Source: Perognathus longimembris pacificus (Eukaryota > Chordata > Mammalia > Rodentia > Heteromyidae). Taken from it: a stretch of DNA of 64,000 bases. Shown here one piece after another: positions 22,741 to 34,105 of the stretch. A program made the position numbers and the translations under genes. The first letter of the stretch is position 1, and every line of letters begins with the position of its first letter. Below the pieces are notes generated by a model. It saw only the letters and a list, made by a program, of their open reading frames with translations, made no database searches and had not been told where the DNA came from. The stretch spans positions 44,216,562-44,280,561 of the forward strand of contig NC_063168.1 of the NCBI RefSeq assembly GCF_023159225.1, in the 5' to 3' direction.

Positions 22741-23440
22741 TCCACCGACAAACAGATGAGTGGATCCAAAAGAATGTGATACCTATCCACAATGGAATTT
22801 TACTGCGGCCATCAGAAAGAATAACATTGTGTCACTTGAAGGGAAATGGAGGGAGCTAGAACTAATAATATTAAGTGAAGTAAGCCAGCTCAGAAAGGAA
22901 AACAACACATGTTTTCTCTCATATGCAGAAGCTAGATTTAAAATACACTGGGACATGATAAATTATACAGAACTACTCTAGGCATTCACACAGTGAGAAC
23001 AAATGAGCAATCTCTTAGGGGAGGAACACAAAGGCACAATGCCTATGTGCCTTTGATCATGAAAAACAATATTTATCAAAATGAATTCCAGAAAATGACA
23101 AAAAAAAGATTTTTTGTTTTTGTTTTGTTTTTTATTTTAATTTTTCTTTATCTTGATTGTTTAACTGTCTTTGGGAGAATAGAGAAATGGAGAGACAAAG
23201 GCTGAACAACTGCAGCAGTAGTACTCACTAGGGACTATGTTGAAAGTGAACTATACAACCTGTGCTTGGGGATATGAGGGAAAAACTGGGAGAGAGCAAG
23301 GGAAGGGGTCCCATTATCCAAAAAGAAATGTACTCATTGCCTGACCTATATAGTTGAAACCTTTCTATATATCACTAAACAAGGCCAAATCTCAAAAACG
23401 TTGTGGAAAGTGTTGTTTATTTTTAAATTAAAATTCTTTT
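22741..23440 (+). mobile_element. Old 5'-truncated LINE-1
   Basis: ORF2 end with 'CACAATGGAATTTTACTGCG', AGAAAGAATAACATTG and 'TTAAGTGAAGTAAGCCAGCT', then a 3'UTR with AAACTGGGAGAGAGCAAGGG and a decayed 3' end near ATATATCACTAAACAAG. It diverges from the young subfamily and belongs with the older rodent L1s. A possible short TSD (ATTAAAAATTC/ATTAAAATTC) lies near 22733 and 23427. Confidence 0.85.
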
Positions 23441-23526
23441 TTTTTTTTATCTTCCTACCACTGTCCAAATACCATGATCCTGAGTTGAACAAACTTAAGG
23501 TTCTTCATAAGGGATTAGCTTGAGGC

Positions 23527-23650
23527 AATGGTTTCCAAATTTGTCTGTTTGTTGCATTCACATAAGGAGTTCTTAAAAGCAGATTCCTCAAGTCAGAGAT
23601 TTTTGATTCAAAAATTCAAGTTGGGAACTTATATCCTTATTATTATGAGA
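23527..23650 (+). repeat. MER5A-like hAT-Charlie MITE remnant
   Basis: 'GCAATGGTTTCCAAATTTG' followed by 'GGAGTTCTTAAAAGCAGATT' and CAGAGATTTTTGATTC follows the MER5A order (CAGTGGTTCTCAA...CAGAGATTCTGATT). The 3' part is lost. It is non-autonomous and ancient. Confidence 0.65.
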
Positions 23651-23879
23651 ATTAAATAAACTGAAGTTTCCAAGATCAAAATAAAGGAATTTCTGATTAT
23701 AGACATTTTGGCTTAAGGATCTAGTGGAGAATGTTAGGGTCACTTAATACCACATTTGGTATCATGTATTAATCATGATCTAATAAATGGTAACTGAGGT
23801 TCACAAATATTTTTGGTGGGAAGGGCCTCTTTTATGTCCTTTTTTTCCAGTAGCGTTCATGCTTGAACTTCTTACATAG

Positions 23880-24085
23880 GAAGGCCATATTTACCAATGT
23901 TTAGAGCGTAGACTTTTACTTAACTCCTTGCATTCAAATTCTGATTTTTTCACTTGCTAAGTTTGAATACATGAATTGGAGATGTATCTACCTAAAAGCT
24001 TTCTTAAATAATACATTGACTTAAGGGGTATTCCATGGTACCCAGTACAGAGAAAACCCCCCATAAATGTAGGTTATTATAATGA
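23880..24085 (+). repeat. MIR remnant
   Basis: 'TTTAGAGCGTAGACTTT', 'CATTCAAATTCTGATTTTTTCACTTGCTAAG' (as an ordered match, not contiguous identity) and a decayed 3' end CCAGTACAGAG...ATAAATGTAGGTTATTAT follow the MIR consensus order. Confidence 0.65.
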
Positions 24086-24394
24086 TTTCATTATAATAAT
24101 TCCCTGGGATTTTCAATTTATGATTTGATGTTTTAGAAATCTTTACTAACTCAATACATTAAATTCTTGAAAGGTCATTCCAAGCACCACTAACCTTCCT
24201 TGAATTTAGTGTCTACTTTCACCTTGATGCACAAGACAATAATACTTTCTCTAAATGTCTTGGTATTATTCTGATGTCATTCCTACCTTTTAGTAACTTA
24301 TGTGTCATGGATGAGAATCTCATTCTTAGGAACCTCTGGTATTAAACACAGGGACTTTTCTGAGGGCACTATTATACTCACAAAGTAGGCATAA
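24086..24394. other. Unassigned AT-rich DNA
   Basis: Nothing recognised between the MIR remnant and the TG repeat. Confidence 0.55.
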
Positions 24395-24403
24395 ACAGTG
24401 TGT

Positions 24404-24438
<35 letters not shown>

Positions 24439-24461
24439 TGTGTGTGTGTGCATGTGTGTGC
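24395..24461. repeat. (TG)n microsatellite
   Basis: A TG tract with TATG and CATG interruptions. Confidence 0.96.
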
Positions 24462-24559
24462 AGGCCTGGGTCTTAAATTCAGAGCATAAGTACTGTTCCT
24501 GAGCTTTTATTGCTCAAGGCTAGCACTTCACCAATTGAACCACAGATTAAACTCTAGCT
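24462..24559 (-). mobile_element. B1-dID SINE, part 1 (tRNA-like unit)
   Basis: Holds the tRNA-like unit (GTACTGTTCCTGAGC, TTGCTCAAGGCTAGCAC). The element is cut by an L1 at 24560 and resumes at 24774. TAAACTCTAGCT at its right edge is the left TSD of that L1. Confidence 0.85.
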
Positions 24560-24560
24560 A

Positions 24561-24613
<53 letters not shown>

Positions 24614-24760
24614 CAAACTGAATTACAGAGAAGGCATTGGATACATTTCTTGTACTGTTTGTTACCTCATCCCTCATTCACTCCCTCCCCCCTCCCCCTT
24701 TCCCTTCCCCCCACAACCCCATGAGTTGTTCAGTTCATTTACACCAAACAGTTTTGCAAG
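24560..24760 (-). mobile_element. Very short 5'-truncated LINE-1 with (AT)24 tail
   Basis: Minus-strand L1 3' end: (AT)24 in place of an A-rich tail (24563-24610), then 'AATCAAACTGAATTACAGAG', the TCCCTCATTCACTCCCTCCC pyrimidine tract and ACACCAAACAGTTTTGCAAG. Only about 150 bp of element survives. TSD TAAAC(C)TCTAGCT at 24548-24559 and 24761-24773. Confidence 0.92.
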
Positions 24761-24773
24761 TAAACCTCTAGCT

Positions 24774-24891
24774 TTTTATGATTAGAGTCTCATGGACTTT
24801 CTTGCCTGGGATGGCTTCAAAACTCTATCTCAAATCTCAGCTTCCTGAGTAACTAGTATTATAAGCATAAGCCACTGGCACCCAGTAAGCA
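24774..24891 (-). mobile_element. B1-dID SINE, part 2 (B1 unit)
   Basis: Continues the element begun at 24462: linker 'ATTAGAGTCTCATGGACTTT' and a B1 unit ending AAGCCACTGGCACCCAG on plus. Together with part 1 it makes a full-length copy split by the L1. Confidence 0.88.
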
Positions 24892-24959
24892 GTGCTAAAG
24901 TTTTTAACCAGAAATTATTAATTATGATACCTGCAAGAAAGTTAGGACAACCGAAAAAT

Positions 24960-25327
24960 TAGTAAACAGTTTTAAGATGAAGAACCTGTGCTAGGTGCTA
25001 CAGATTCAGCACTGGGCAACACAGAATAGGTCCATTCTCTCATCTGGCTCATGTTCTACAGATTTCACTGTGTGGAGAGATAAAGGAAACAGTCATTGGC
25101 AGGCAGCTTTTAGGACTAACAACCATTAATAATGCAGTAATTTATGTAACTGTTATGGAGACAGTAACGAGATAGAGAGAAACTGAAGGAAAAAGTCAGA
25201 GAAGGCTTCCCTAGGATGTAATATCTGAGTTGACATTGAAGTGATATCAATGAGTCAGACATGCAAAGATAGGGAGGAAGAACAACAATCAGAGGTAAAG
25301 GCTAATCATAACTTTAAAGAGAAAATA
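24960..25327 (-). repeat. L2 LINE remnant, left half
   Basis: 'CTGTGCTAGGTGCTACAGAT', then AATAGGTCCATTCTCTCAT, then 'AGAGAAGGCTTCCCTAGGAT' and GACATTGAAGTGATATCAAT, is the minus-strand order of the L2 3' end. It is interrupted by a B1-dID and resumes at 25546. Confidence 0.75.
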
Positions 25328-25545
25328 GGGCTGGACACCAGTGTCTCCTACCTGTAATCCTAGCTACACCAGAGGTTGAGATCTGAAAATTGGGGTTTGA
25401 AGTCATCCCAGGAAAAAAAGTCCATGAGACTCTTTACCTCCAATTAACTACCAGGAAAGCCAGAAGTAGAGCCATGGCTCAAGTGGTAGTGCACACTAGC
25501 CTTGAGAGGAAGAGAGAATCACTTTGCATTGCTCAGGAAATAAAA
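25328..25545 (+). mobile_element. B1-dID type SINE nested in L2
   Basis: Plus strand: B1 unit CTGGACACCAGTGTCTCCTA and CTGTAATCCTAGCTACACC, linker 'AGTCCATGAGACTCTTTACC', tRNA-like unit ATGGCTCAAGTGGTAG and CTAGCCTTGAGAGGAAGAG. The 3' portion is strongly decayed. Confidence 0.85.
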
Positions 25546-25760
25546 GGTCAGTCACTGAATCAAATGTACAAAAAGTGTTAGATGATATCTAAACAAGGGG
25601 CAGCAACTGAAACATTTAGATCACCACATAAAGCTTTGAAGTTCATGAAAGTTATTTACATTCTATTACACTTAGAATGAATAACTTTGGGGTATTTTAA
25701 GCAAGGTAGGGCCAGTCTATGGTTTGACAGACATTTTTAAAAGTTCTACCTCTTCTTCTT
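25546..25760 (-). repeat. L2 LINE remnant, right half (ORF2 C-terminal region)
   Basis: 'TTACATTCTATTACACTTAG' and TTTAAGCAAGGTAGGGCCA correspond, read on the minus strand, to the end of L2 ORF2 that encodes the conserved HVTPLLK...LPI...KALH-type C-terminus. The match is by order of anchor words only. Confidence 0.6.
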
Positions 25761-26349
25761 AAGAAAGTACATACTTCTATAACTATGCTTTGGGTATTTT
25801 CCCTTCGACTTTATTCACTCCCCCACTCCTGTTCTTCCCTTGTGTGTGTTTCCTACCTTCCAAAGCAAAAGTTAAGCCCACTTTCTTCCATTGGTGTTTC
25901 CTAGCATTCTGGAGTCTTTTCCTTTCCATAACATCCATAATACCAAATATTTTAAAATCTATATGCTTACAAATTTTCAAAAATAGACATGAGATATCCT
26001 TCAGATCCAACCAAAAGCACCTTCATTACTTCTAACACCTCTATGAAGTATACAATAGATACTAAATTGATTCTTATTAATTTTTCTTCTCTTTATGTTG
26101 TGGCACCATGTACTAGAAAGAATAGGTCAGTATAATTTAGGGAAGAGTTAGGAAATGAAGAATGATAGACAGAGTGAAAGATTTGCTTTATGTTTTTGGA
26201 GTGCTTTCTGTCTATATTGAGTTTCGTCACTATTTAGCTCAGTCAGGCTTCAACACACAGTCCATTTGCCTCAACAGATAGAAATTATATTGTGAGTATG
26301 ATCAAAATATTTCATGGACATGTATTAAAATAGAATAATGAAACAAAAC
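25761..26349. other. Unassigned AT-rich DNA
   Basis: No recognisable repeat or exon. Confidence 0.55.
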
Positions 26350-26478
26350 TGTTTTAGAGGTGAGGATAATAAGAAAGAATAATATAGGGGATCAATGTGG
26401 TCAAATTCTACCATATGCATATAAAGAAATATCACAATGAAACTCCTTCCTATAAATAATATATGCTAATTTTAAAAA
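26350..26478 (+). mobile_element. Old LINE-1 3' end
   Basis: 'CATATGCATATAAAGAAATA', TCACAATGAAACTCCTTCC and 'AATAATATATGCTAATTTTA' form the 3' terminus typical of older rodent/sciurid L1s, followed by AAAAAG. Only the last 100-130 bp remain. Confidence 0.65.
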
Positions 26479-27269
26479 GAAAGTGTCTGTGGTGGGAAAA
26501 TAAATGAGCATAGATGAGTACATTTAAAATATACAGAAATAATGAAGAACTTAATTCACAGCACTTAAATACTTGCTCTACTTATGGATAGGCATGGGTT
26601 CATTGAGTTCTGACACTTAAATTTCTCATGGGACCAGCCATCTGTTTTCCAAGGCTTCTGTTGTTTTTATGCTTGTCTCCAAATCACAACAATTTCCCAT
26701 CACACTAGGGTACAATTAGGAAATACTTCAGCCTCTTCTCTGATCAGAACATCCTAATTTCTTCTTCTGGACTCGTTCGTTCTAATTTTCTCCTCATGTG
26801 ATTTGAATTGAAACATAAAATACATGGGAGGACTCATCCTTTTACTTGCTCTACAATGCTATTTTTTACTATGCTATTTTCACTATTAAGTTTCTAAATT
26901 AAAAGTTACACTTATTAGTTCAAAATGGCTGCTTGTGAAACTAAACCAGAAAGCTTCTTTTCAGACTTCACTATTAACCTTTATGGGTGCTCACTTCCAG
27001 AATTCAAGACTTGAAAAGCATGAAGAGTTGCTTTTGTTTTAGAGGAAAATATTCCTGAGAGGGAAAGAGGTAGAATTTGCTGATGTTGATATGGCCTTGT
27101 GAGTTTTTCCCCTTCATTTGTTTTCATTAAAAAAGATAATTGCATGAAAACAAGATTTTTCTTTCCTTGAGGGCACACCTGCTCTTTCAGTGACACGTGG
27201 TTTACAAAGAGTTTCTTTTTTTCCTGTGGCATCTGGTTTTCAGAGAAGCCTGTAATAATGTTTCTTAGT
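26479..27269. other. Unassigned AT-rich DNA
   Basis: No recognisable repeat or exon. Confidence 0.55.
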
Positions 27270-27412
27270 GAAAGAAAGAAATGAAAGAAGATAGGAAAGG
27301 AGGAAGGGAGTGAAGATGTGAGGAGCAAAGGAAGAAAGGAAGGAAGGCAGGAAAGCAGGCAGGCAGGCAGGCAGGAATGAAGGAAAGAAGGGAGGGAGGG
27401 AGGGAGAGAGGT
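27270..27412. repeat. Purine tract, GGAA/GGCA/GGGA units
   Basis: A strand-asymmetric A/G tract of GAAAG, GGAAG, (GGCA)4-5 and (GGGA) units. The minus strand reads as a Pro/Ser/Leu-rich open frame, an artefact of the tract. Confidence 0.95.
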
Positions 27413-27509
27413 CAATAAATAAAATTTTTATGCAAAAAACAAAACAAACAAAATGTGCAAACATAGAAAACTATAATTAGTTCCCAATTATAATTAGTAG
27501 TGTTTTTGT

Positions 27510-27728
27510 GGTTGTTGTTGTTGGTCATGGGGCTCATGGACTGGACTTTTTAATCTCTGGGCTAGCACTCCACAACCTTAAGCCACAGCACCACTTCCAG
27601 TTTTCTAGTGGTTAATTGGAGATAAGTCTCTCAAACATTTTCCTGTCCAGGCTAGCTTTGAACCATGATCCTCAGATCTCAGCCTCTTGAGCAACTATGA
27701 TGACAGCCATGAGCCACTGGCACCCAGC
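27510..27728 (-). mobile_element. B1-dID type SINE
   Basis: Full-length minus-strand copy: tRNA-like unit (TGGGCTAGCACTCCACAACC), linker 'TAATTGGAGATAAGTCTCTC', B1 unit ending GAGCCACTGGCACCCAGC. The TSD core TAATTAGT(AGT)GTTTTT appears at about 27490 and 27730 with a small indel. Confidence 0.9.
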
Positions 27729-28319
27729 TGTAATTAGTGTTTTTCACATATTTTGTTCATTTGTGGGGAGGAAATATGTTTATGAAAAGTGGCAATTTAG
27801 ACTCAGAATTTAGAGAGTAAGTTGTCTTCTTACATGCCTAAGATGACCAGAATTTTCATCTATGTAAATACTTGAATGTACTCGATTTTAATGTTTCCCT
27901 CTTATCTAATGAAAAGGCTACTTAAGTACTACTCTAGTCTGTATTTTCTATACAAAGAAAACTAAAAACTTATCTCTGTAACTTTATTTGTAAGGAAAAA
28001 CAAGTGTTCCTTAAAGAAAATGAAGTGTTTCACAGAACAAAAGAGCATTTTTATATGATCATATGATCATTAGACCATTGTCCTAGTTGTATGGGGTCAC
28101 AATTTCAGTTTATGTTTCTCTGGACAGATGAATTTTCTTTCTTTACCTTGCAGATTTCCATCCATTTGTTTTTTCTTCTCTTATTTTTCAAGTAAAGTTG
28201 ACAGAAGGAGTTATTATTAATGACCTCAGTGATTTTTAGAGTCTGAAGGTATTCATCACTTTCATTTACTTTAAACATCAAAAATAGAAAGCAGAAATCA
28301 ATAAAGGGGAAAATAAAAG
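27729..28319. other. Unassigned AT-rich DNA
   Basis: No recognisable repeat or exon. A near-palindromic ATGATCATATGATCAT lies near 28056. Confidence 0.55.
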
Positions 28320-28337
28320 CAAGATTCATTACTCTTT

Positions 28338-28582
28338 CTTTTTTGGGGTGGTGGTGGTGCTGCTAGTTTGGGGGCTTGAACTCAGGACTTGTGCACTGTC
28401 CCTGAGCTTTTCTGCTCAAGGCTAATACTCTACCATTTGACCACACCTCCACTCTTGGCTTTCTGGTAGTTTTATTGGTCATAAGAGTCTTGGGAACTTT
28501 CCTGTTTTGAATGCCTTTGAACCTCCAGTCCTCAGATCTTCCTGAGTAGCTAAAATTACCAGTAGGAGCCACCAGTGATTCA
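28338..28582 (-). mobile_element. B1-dID type SINE
   Basis: Minus-strand full-length copy with GTGGTGGTGGTG in the tail region, tRNA-like unit 'GGGGCTTGAACTCAGGACTT', linker and B1 unit. The 18-bp TSD CAAGATTCATT(A/G)CTCTTT lies at 28320-28337 and 28583-28600 with one mismatch. Confidence 0.93.
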
Positions 28583-28707
28583 CAAGATTCATTGCTCTTT
28601 GGTAAAAGAGAAAAGACAAAAGCATGGGATACTGAAAGCATGTAATTATTTGTCATTCAGATAATTCATTCTGTATTAAATGGAAAACTCTATTTCTAAT
28701 GAAAGAA

Positions 28708-28735
28708 GATGATAGATAGATAGATAGATAGATAA
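28708..28735. repeat. (GATA)n microsatellite
   Basis: About six to seven perfect GATA units. Confidence 0.97.
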
Positions 28736-29247
28736 ACTATAACCATGATCTTGGTCTTCCTATGGGAATATTGAATTTGGATTGTTTTTCCAACTCAGAT
28801 GACTTCACCAATATCACTAATTATTCTGAAATACCCATTGCGCTGCTAGGGCCTACATCCATATCCATGGTTAGGAGTGTCTTCTGACAGTATCAAGGTG
28901 ACATTTAACATTGCATACTTCATACAATCTCTAGATATACTCTGAGGTGAAAGTTAGGAAAGAATATTTATTTGAAGTAGATAATAGCTCAAAATAACAT
29001 CTTATGCAATGGTCTTTTACATCAAAATAAAAAAGAATTGGTGTCAGTTTTCTTAATGTGTAAATAATTCTATGTGCGTTTGAAAGTGCTTTAATATTTT
29101 TGACTGTTGAAAATAAATTTTGCTTACCCTGGAAAATATATGGCTATGATTTCTTACTTTTCCCTATAGAAGCTTGCCTTGAGATTAACATGATAGAAAT
29201 TACAAGTAGAGAGACGTTTAAAATTCCTCTCTCTTCTTTGCCCTAAG
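28736..29247. other. Unassigned AT-rich DNA
   Basis: No recognisable repeat or exon. Confidence 0.55.
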
Positions 29248-29260
29248 ATCTGTGTCCTAA

Positions 29261-30833
29261 CAATGGAATAGAACTGTAGACCCAGAAATTAACCCACAAA
29301 CCTATGGCCACCTAATACTTGACAAGGCAACAACAAAAGTATGATGGAAGAAAGACAGGCTCTTCAACAAAATGGTGCAGAAAAAATTGGTTAAACACAT
29401 GTAGAAACTAAAGTTAAATCTTTATATATTACCTTGCATCAGAATCAATTCCAAATGGATGAAAGACCTTGACATAAAAGCAGATACCCAGAAAATATTA
29501 CAGAAAGGAATAGGAGGAACACCAGGGCCCTTGGCATAGGTCAAAACTTTCTTAATAAAGACCCAGAAACAAGCCACATCAAAGAAAGGCTGGACAAAAG
29601 GGATTGCATTAAACTGAAGAGCTTCTGCATGGCAAAGGACATAGCCAGCAAGATATATGGAAATCCCAAACTGGAAGAAGTTCTTCATTAGCCATATAAC
29701 AGAGAAGTGCCTCATATCTAAAATATATGTACAGCTCAAGAAATTAAATTCCCCTCCCCAAAGAAACACCCACCCCATTAAAAAGTGGGCTAAAGACTTT
29801 AAGACTTCTATGAAGTGGAAATATGAATGGTGAAGGGACACATGAAGAAATGCTCAACATCTGTGGCTATAAAAGAAATGCAAATCAAAACAATATTGAG
29901 ATTCCACATTACACTAGTTAGAATGGCCATTATCAAGAAAAATAAATCACAATAGCTGCTGGTAGGATGTGGCTAAAGGGGAACACTGCTACACTGTTGG
30001 TGGGAATGGAAACTAGTCCAACCACTCTGGAAAGCAGTGTGGAGGTTCCTCAAATGGCTAAACATAGAGTCTCCCCTATGACCCAGCAACCTCACTTTTG
30101 AGCATTTACCAAATGACCACAAACAAGGCCATACTAAAGCTACCACCACAACCATATTCATTACATGTTCATTATTTACCATAACTAAAATATGGAACCA
30201 ACCAAGATGCCACTCAGTGGATGAATGGATCAAGAAATTGTGGTATATACACAATGGAGTTCTATGATTCCAACAGAAAAAATGGCATTGCCCCATTCAT
30301 AAGGAAATGGGAATACTTGGAAAAAATATTAAAGGAAGCAAGCCAGACTCAAAGCAAAGTAGGTTGCATGATTTCCCTTATTTGTAAGAACTAGAATATG
30401 TCTATGATATTCTTAGCAGGCGAACTCAATAACCCAATTGCTTAGGGCATAACACGATATATAATAAAACATATCAACATGAACTCCAATATAGAGAAAC
30501 AAGAGGTTCTTATTGTATCCTGTAAGTAGTGTTTTTTTTTTCTTTTAGTTTTCTATACCTTTGTTTTGTATATAAGATTATTCGATATGTGGAAGGGAAA
30601 GGGAGTCACAAGAAGATCAGAACAAAGGATGAACCAATGCAACATTGATACTCACTTGGCACTATGCTGGATATGAACCTTACAACTTGGGAAGGAGGGG
30701 AATAGGGAGGGGTAAGCAGGAGATAATGAGAGATGGGGTAACAATGATTAAAAATAAATGTACTCATTACCTTACTTATGTAACTCTAACCCCCTTGTTC
30801 ATCACTTTTTCAATAAAAATAAAATAATGAAAA
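29261..30833 (+). mobile_element. 5'-truncated LINE-1, about 1.57 kb
   Basis: Longest LINE-1 here. It covers ORF2 from the CTATGGCCACCTAATACTTG segment after the RT domain, through the C-terminal cysteine motif, to the 3'UTR and a terminal ATCACTTTTTCAATAAAAAT. All frames are broken by stops and indels. The 13-bp TSD ATCTGTGT(C/T)CTAA lies at 29248-29260 and 30834-30846. It is more diverged than the 11133 and 58935 copies. Confidence 0.95.
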
Positions 30834-30846
30834 ATCTGTGTTCTAA

Positions 30847-32548
30847 TATCCCAAACATTTTAGTGACTTTTGTTTTTATATTAAAGATTTTGTAAGACAA
30901 AAGTGCAAACATTTTAAGACAGTAGTGAGTTAACCAGGCACCCCAACATACCCTTGAGACAACGCCAAGATCTGAATCTGCTTTGAAAGAAAAAGAAAAA
31001 AAGAAAGATTAGTTTCCTTATTTCTCAAATATGCCCAGATACTAACCTTAGGGGATAAAAAGAGTGTCATTCTCTCATTTGCATTTTTCTGTCAATAAAA
31101 TAAGTAAAATAAATTATAACAATATACATCTTAAGATTAGATCTTCATGGGGCCTAACAGATGGAAAACAAGAAAACCTAAAATTCAAGAGAGTCTTGAA
31201 ACATAAAAACAGATGGACTGGACCCAGTGAAAGTGAGTAACCACATCGTAAAACACAAATAACTAAAAATTAACATGAAAATAATCCTAGAAGGGGAAAA
31301 ATACCAAGCTCAAAGTCAATACATGTAATAGAATATCACAACACAGAAAAGTCTACAATTAAGTTATGAGAGTTGTCTTTTACACAGAAAGAGAGAGATA
31401 GACAGACTGAAATGAGAGACAGAGAAAGACAAACAGAGACAGAGAGAAGACGAAATACAGATGAATTTGACTCCAGGTTAATACCCAGAAACAAAGAAAA
31501 TATGCTACTTATAAAGGAAGGGTTCAGACCTAATCTGTGTGAACATTCCAAGTTCCTACAGGAGAGACAAGGGTTAACAAAATATAACTCTATTGAGACC
31601 AGAAACACTGAAGTTCTTTACTACCAAGATAAACTCTTTTTTAACAATAAAGGGGTGGACAGGTGAGGTATCAATAGCTGAGGAAAGTGCAGGATCATGT
31701 GCCTAAAGAAGAGTATGCTTACTGAATGACCTGGTAACATAACCAGAACCTACCTGAGCCCTTCAAGGTAGAAATCTCTAGAAGAATGGAAGGAATTCTG
31801 AAAAACAATATGCCACCCATTCCATGAATGCAATATGTTCTTGGACATGAACTCTCTCTCAAGAATCACCACATCATAATTTGAATGGAACTAATACCAT
31901 GAAGCAAAGAGAACAAGCATAGAGTTGGGTCCTTGAAGGAAGAGGAATACAGTGAAACCAGAAGACTTTAAAAATGATTCTAGAGTCCCAATGACATTAG
32001 ACAAGTTAATGTGCACATAATAAAAACTCAGAACATATTCTGAAAATATCTATAGGTATTACATAGAATCCTTGAGGTTGAAGACAAAATTTCTGACCCA
32101 GTTGCAAACGTGCTAGTCAAAGAGAAAAAGAAAGAATATAGGAAAGATAGGCAGCTAAGAGTGTCCATTCAGGTTGTACACAGTATGCCTGTGAGGAGTT
32201 CCACAAGGACAGAGCAGATGCAGTGACAGAAATGCAGAAACAATATACTGAAAGAGCATGAAACTCACCACGGTGGATTAGATATCAGTTTTTGAAATGT
32301 GTAATCCTGAATCAGATAAATAAAAATGGGAAGAGGTTTGAACACGTACATACATGCACACATGCACACATGCACACATACACTAACAAACACACAGAGA
32401 GACACATACCCACCCTAGAAAAATAGATTTTCACATCCTATGAAAAGCCTATGTAAGAATGAGGGTATCAGTTTGGACTTGAAAAGATATGATGCAGGCA
32501 CGTGGAGAACAGAAAGAACAGGAAAATAAGCAAGACATAGGCGAATGT
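30847..32548. other. Unassigned DNA with purine-rich and CATG-rich patches
   Basis: No repeat family recognised. 31383-31452 is an AGAGACAGA-type purine tract whose translation is Arg/Glu-rich by composition only. 32345-32402 is an imperfect CACATG/CACATA repeat. Confidence 0.55.
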
Positions 32549-32563
32549 GGGGAGGAACAATTG

Positions 32564-32780
32564 TTTTGTTTTGTTGTTGTTGTTGTTGTTTTGCCAGTTC
32601 TGGGCTTGAACTCAGGGCCTGAGGACTCTCCCTGACTTCTTTTTGCTCAAGGCTAGCATTCTACCACTTGAGCCACAGCGCCACTTCCGGCTTTTCCTAT
32701 ATATGTGGTGCTGAGGAATCGAACCCAGGGTTTCATGTATACGAGGTGAGCACTTTACCACTAGGCCATATTCCCAGCCC
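32564..32780 (-). mobile_element. ID-dimer SINE with (TTG)n tail
   Basis: Minus-strand full-length dimer, head GGGCTGGGAATATGGCCTAG, B box GGTTCGATTCC. The A-rich tail has become (CAA)n, seen as (GTT)n at 32564-32592. A perfect 15-bp TSD, GGGGAGGAACAATTG, lies at 32549-32563 and 32781-32795. Confidence 0.96.
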
Positions 32781-32795
32781 GGGGAGGAACAATTG

Positions 32796-33571
32796 GAATA
32801 TTCTTCTATTACTAAATTTTACCCTTATAATAATTAAGAAAATTTTTATAGTCAATTAAATGCACTGAATATTTTAATAAGTAGTTTTCATTTAACTAGA
32901 AAAGAAATGAGTCTACTTTTTTTCCCCTGACCTAATCTCATAACTCAGCTAACTTCTATTTTTGCATGGACAAAGCCATTTTTGAAAAATACATTAAAGG
33001 TCTCTTTTGGGACTGGAGTCCTAATGTTGACACGATATATTCATTTAGCTTTGAATCATAGTATAATGAATAATTCCATTGGTAATGATGGAACCTCTAT
33101 ATATAGAGAAAACTGACATTTCTTGAACATGAAATGTTCTTGTTTCTATGTCAGTGCCGCTCTGCATTTAGGCATAGTGGCTTCTGTTCATTTTAATTGT
33201 GCTATCTTATTTAAATAAAAAGATTATGTCATCGATTTTTTATCCTGTACCACCCCACCTCCAAACTGCTGTACCTTCTCTGTGAGGTCTCTGCTCTTGC
33301 TCAAAGAATATTTTCCCTTCCCTTACATCTCTCATCCAATATACTTATTTTATACTTATAGGATTAGAAAATTATAATCAAATAGACTTTACACATCAAA
33401 CTGAAACATAGGGGGCTTAATTGTGTGCATTTTATCTGCCTCCTCTCTTACTCAGATACAACACATGCCTTTGGCACATTTCCCTTCCTGACATGGTCTT
33501 GCCAGTGTTTTCTGTTTCTGGCAGAACAAAAACTCTGACAGAGAAGAGGCTGTGTCCCCATTTAGTATATC
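32796..33571. other. Unassigned AT-rich DNA
   Basis: No recognisable repeat or exon. Confidence 0.55.
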
Positions 33572-33947
33572 TGTCTTAGTCAGCTCAGGCTGCCATAACA
33601 AAACAAAATAATCTGAGTTGTTTTAACAACTTAAACTTATTTTTTCCTCATATCTTGGGAGTCCAAGATGAAGGTGCCAGCACCAATTAAGTAGCTGAGG
33701 AGATCTCTCCTCATGTCTTGCATCTGCCGCTAGCTTTCATGCCCTGAAGTACTTCTCCTCCATCCTGAGTTAGACATATTGCCCTGCTTTTCTCCTGCTC
33801 ATATAATGTGCCAGTCTGATTAGGGTCCCATCTTTAGGACATTATTTCGCCACAATTATTCTATAGAAGGCCTATCTTCTCCAAATACAGCAAACAAGGA
33901 ATTAGGGTTTGAATTTGAATTTTAGGAGAACAATTCAAACCATAACA
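33572..33947 (-). mobile_element. Solo LTR, MLT1-like (ERVL-MaLR)
   Basis: Read on the minus strand it starts TGTTATGGTTTGAATTG and ends 'TATGGCAGCCTGAGCTGAC' TAAGACA, the full TG...CA frame of an MLT1-type LTR, about 376 bp. The flanks ATATC and ATTTC may be a 5-bp TSD. No internal retroviral sequence lies beside it. This is the best-defined LTR of the window. Confidence 0.88.
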
Positions 33948-33997
33948 ATTTCTATCTGTAGGATACTGAATGAGATCTCATGGATATAGGTGTAGGG

Positions 33998-34020
33998 GTG
34001 TGTGTGTGTGTGTGTGTGCA
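33998..34020. repeat. Short (TG)n tract
   Basis: About 11 TG units bordering an ID monomer. Confidence 0.95.
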
Positions 34021-34021
34021 T

Positions 34022-34105
34022 GCACTTGTGCTACAGAATAAACCCAAGGCTTCATGCATGCTAGGCAAGTGTTCTTCCACTGTGCTATAACCTCAAACCT
34101 AAATG
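34022..34105 (-). mobile_element. ID-type SINE monomer
   Basis: The minus strand reads as an ID core: GAGGTTATAGCACAGTGG head, GCTAGCATGC-like A-loop spacing and a decayed B box. Plus text 'CATGCATGCTAGGCAAGTGT' is the signature. No second unit is attached. Confidence 0.75.

Noticed and set aside
26981..27464. 144- and 74-codon Pro/Ser/Leu-rich frames on minus
   Set aside because: Produced by the GGAA/GGCA purine tract. No domain or splice context.
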